This document shows positions 52,555-54,102 of a DNA stretch of 54,102 nucleotides, piece after piece. The notes below the pieces were generated by a model that saw only the letters and a program-made list of their open reading frames with translations, was not told where the DNA came from and ran no database searches. Within the stretch, counting starts at the first letter, position 1, and every line of letters begins with the position of its first letter. The DNA is taken from assembly GCA_002709305.1 (NCBI GenBank), contig PAQM01000017.1, positions 1-54,102 on the forward strand, in the 5' to 3' direction. Position numbers and translations under genes: made by a program. This stretch comes from Crocinitomicaceae bacterium (lineage in GTDB: Bacteria > Bacteroidota > Bacteroidia > Flavobacteriales_D > Crocinitomicaceae).

Positions 52555-54102
52555 ATGAAAATATTTTTTCTTTTTTTCTTCACTTTATTTGTTGTGTTAA
52601 AATCATTTTCGCAGTGTAATACAAATACAACTATTTGTACACCAGGAGTTGCGGGCCCATTTAATTTTATTCCTGCTTCGCCTAACCCTTCTTCATGTCT
52701 TGATTTTTTTAATGGAGCAGCTGCTCCTAATTATGCTTACATTATTTTATATATAACAGTAGGAGGTAATTTGAATTTACTTATTGAAGGAGATCAACCT
52801 AATGGATTTTTAGATGTTGCTATATTTGATATAACTACAGCTATTGATCCTTGTGCATCACTTGGAATTCCAACAGAGATAGGTTGTAATTATGCTGATA
52901 ATATGAATGGCTGTAATGAGTTTGGCTCAAATTTTCCATGCACATCTGAAGTTCCTTCACCTGTTGTAAATGCTGGGGATGTACTCATGATATTAGTAGA
53001 GGATTGGAGCGATGTTCAAACCACTTTTACTTTGGAGTTAAGTAATGCTCCAGGTAGTGCTCAAACAGGTCCTCCAGATCCAACAATTACTCCTGTTGCT
53101 AATGTATGTGTAACCGATGTACCTTTTCAATTAATTGCCGCTGATGGTGGTGGAACTTGGAGTGGTACGGGGGTTAGTGCAACAGGACTTTTTGATCCAT
53201 CAATTTCTGGACCAGGTACTTTTACTATAGATTATAACATTGGTGTATCACCATGTGATGCTATGGATCAAACTGTAATAACAGTTCTTGATATTTCAGC
53301 AAATGCAGGTTTTCCTAATAGAATTTGTTTAGGCTCTAATTTTTTAATTGGTGCTGATCCAGTTTTTAATGTTGAAGGTGCTACTTACTCTTGGGATAAT
53401 GGTGCCGGAGCTGGTACTATAGATTTAACAGGTGCTATTCAAGATAACGGTCAAGTTTCTGTTAGTCCGATAGTAAGTACTAATTACGAAGTAACAGTTG
53501 ATAATGGTGGTTGTATTGCTACAGATCAAGTTCTTGTTCAAGTTGATCAACCGCCAACTGCATTAAATCCGAACACTATAAATGTTCAATGTTTTGCAGA
53601 TATTCCTCCACCTAATCCAGATGTTGTAACAACAGAAGCAGATGATTATACAGCTTCTCCAGTCGTTACTTGGCAAGGTGATATTTCTGATGGTTTATCA
53701 TGTCCTGAAACTATTTCTCGAACATATAGGGTTACTGACGAGTGTGCTAATCACATAGATGTAGTTCAGACAATAATAATTAATGATGATATATCTCCAG
53801 TTTTTGACCCTATTCCTGCTGATACTTCTGTGGAATGTATAGAAGATTTGCCTGTTTTAATGTTAGGCTATACGGATAATTGTGATGGTTTAGGTTCGGT
53901 TCTAGGAATAGATGTATCTGATGGAGGTAGTTGTCCAGAGATAATAACACGCACATGGACTTATACAGATGGTTGTGGAAATAATTCAACAACAGCATCC
54001 CAAATAATAACGATAATAGACACACAAGCACCAGTTTTTGATCCTGTTCCATTGGATACTACTGTAGAATGTATAGGTGATGTACCTATAGCTGGTAATT
54101 TA
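52555..54102 (+). CDS. Large repetitive secreted adhesin-like protein (partial, 5' part)
   Basis: The reading frame stays open from ATG 52555 to the window end (516 codons) with no stop. It starts with a signal peptide (MKIFFLFFFTLFVVLKSFSQ), then a domain (about 20-165) of the DVAIFDI...EDWSDV kind typical of Bacteroidota surface proteins, Ig-like segments (WSGTGVSATGLFDP; TYSWDNGAGAGTIDL) and HYR-like repeats. The block PVFDPIPADTSVECIEDLP recurs 234 bases (78 residues) later as PVFDPVPLDTTVECIGDVP, and CPEIITRTWTYTDGCGNN echoes CPETISRTYRVTDECANH. Such repeat proteins usually end in a T9SS type B / gliding-motility C-terminal domain; the end is outside the window. Very low charge and many Cys pairs per repeat. 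Confidence 0.9.
   Translation, partial: MKIFFLFFFTLFVVLKSFSQCNTNTTICTPGVAGPFNFIPASPNPSSCLDFFNGAAAPNYAYIILYITVGGNLNLLIEGDQPNGFLDVAIFDITTAIDPCASLGIPTEIGCNYADNMNGCNEFGSNFPCTSEVPSPVVNAGDVLMILVEDWSDVQTTFTLELSNAPGSAQTGPPDPTITPVANVCVTDVPFQLIAADGGGTWSGTGVSATGLFDPSISGPGTFTIDYNIGVSPCDAMDQTVITVLDISANAGFPNRICLGSNFLIGADPVFNVEGATYSWDNGAGAGTIDLTGAIQDNGQVSVSPIVSTNYEVTVDNGGCIATDQVLVQVDQPPTALNPNTINVQCFADIPPPNPDVVTTEADDYTASPVVTWQGDISDGLSCPETISRTYRVTDECANHIDVVQTIIINDDISPVFDPIPADTSVECIEDLPVLMLGYTDNCDGLGSVLGIDVSDGGSCPEIITRTWTYTDGCGNNSTTASQIITIIDTQAPVFDPVPLDTTVECIGDVPIAGNL

Noticed and set aside
53810-54052. Minus-strand open frame of 80 residues
   Set aside because: It lies antisense to the adhesin-like gene, whose frame runs through it with clear repeats; its His/Leu/Asn-rich sequence reflects the antisense of Asp/Pro/Thr-rich repeats.

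Overview
This window is a compact, AT-rich stretch of a Bacteroidota chromosome, most likely from a member of the order Flavobacteriales. The evidence is the Bacteroidota form of 23S/5S rRNA, a long SecA without the usual C-terminal zinc-binding tail, several exported proteins ending in a type IX secretion (T9SS) sorting domain, a PorE-like OmpA protein, Bacteroidota-restricted families (tentatively DUF4907, DUF4924, DUF5723, DUF5777), and TAnnTTTG promoter elements instead of Shine-Dalgarno-led starts. The exact family or genus cannot be fixed from this sequence. I see no insertion sequence, prophage, CRISPR array or tRNA. No stretch longer than about 200 bases lacks a gene; the longest gene-free gap lies between secA and guaA.

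Layout. 1-592: end of a ribosomal operon (23S 3' end, 5S, strong terminator). 600-4173: a folate enzyme, then a three-gene cytochrome / beta-barrel / heme-lipoprotein operon and an unknown protein. 4253-10624: msrB, a lytic transglycosylase lipoprotein, yidD, and a four-gene minus-strand cluster (DUF547, two GT2 glycosyltransferases, one with an extra N-terminal domain, and a polytopic GT-C-like enzyme) that probably builds a cell-envelope glycolipid or glycan. 10666-12480: accA and ispE, divergently transcribed. 12477-21730: a long minus-strand run of secreted beta-propeller proteins: a GEVED protein, four tandem kelch paralogs, a DUF4907 lipoprotein, a nitroreductase and an FG-GAP protein; six of these eight carry T9SS sorting tails. 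21859-28739: housekeeping genes (DUF4159, rsmE, holA, pepT, ndk, a ZIP transporter, lgt) and an ATP-grasp enzyme. 28769-33697: a Cys-rich lipoprotein, a PaaY-like hexapeptide protein, tag, a beta-barrel, a BadF-type kinase, a SiaC-like phosphoprotein, an OmpH-like lipoprotein and DUF4924. 33694-38272: a minus operon of TPR protein, PorE-like OmpA protein and FAD-linked oxidase. 38362-43876: thiolase, a large lipoprotein, a DUF5723 protein and a T9SS propeller. 43878-48556: secA, a DUF2520 protein and a KdsC-like phosphatase. 48750-54102: guaA, a LysM/periplasmic-binding fusion, a small exported protein and the start of a large repetitive adhesin-like protein that runs off the window.

How the parts fit. 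Much of the window concerns the cell envelope: lipoprotein maturation (lgt), Sec export (secA), membrane insertion (yidD), peptidoglycan turnover, T9SS scaffold and T9SS cargo. The most system-like regions are the cytochrome/beta-barrel operon (1248-3573) and the kelch operon (15391-21730). Genome architecture is also notable: six of seven convergent protein-gene pairs end within two bases of each other or overlap at their stop codons, and several genes have TAnnTTTG elements ending only 4-5 bases before the start codon, which suggests leaderless mRNAs. All functional statements come from reading motifs by eye; no database search was run.
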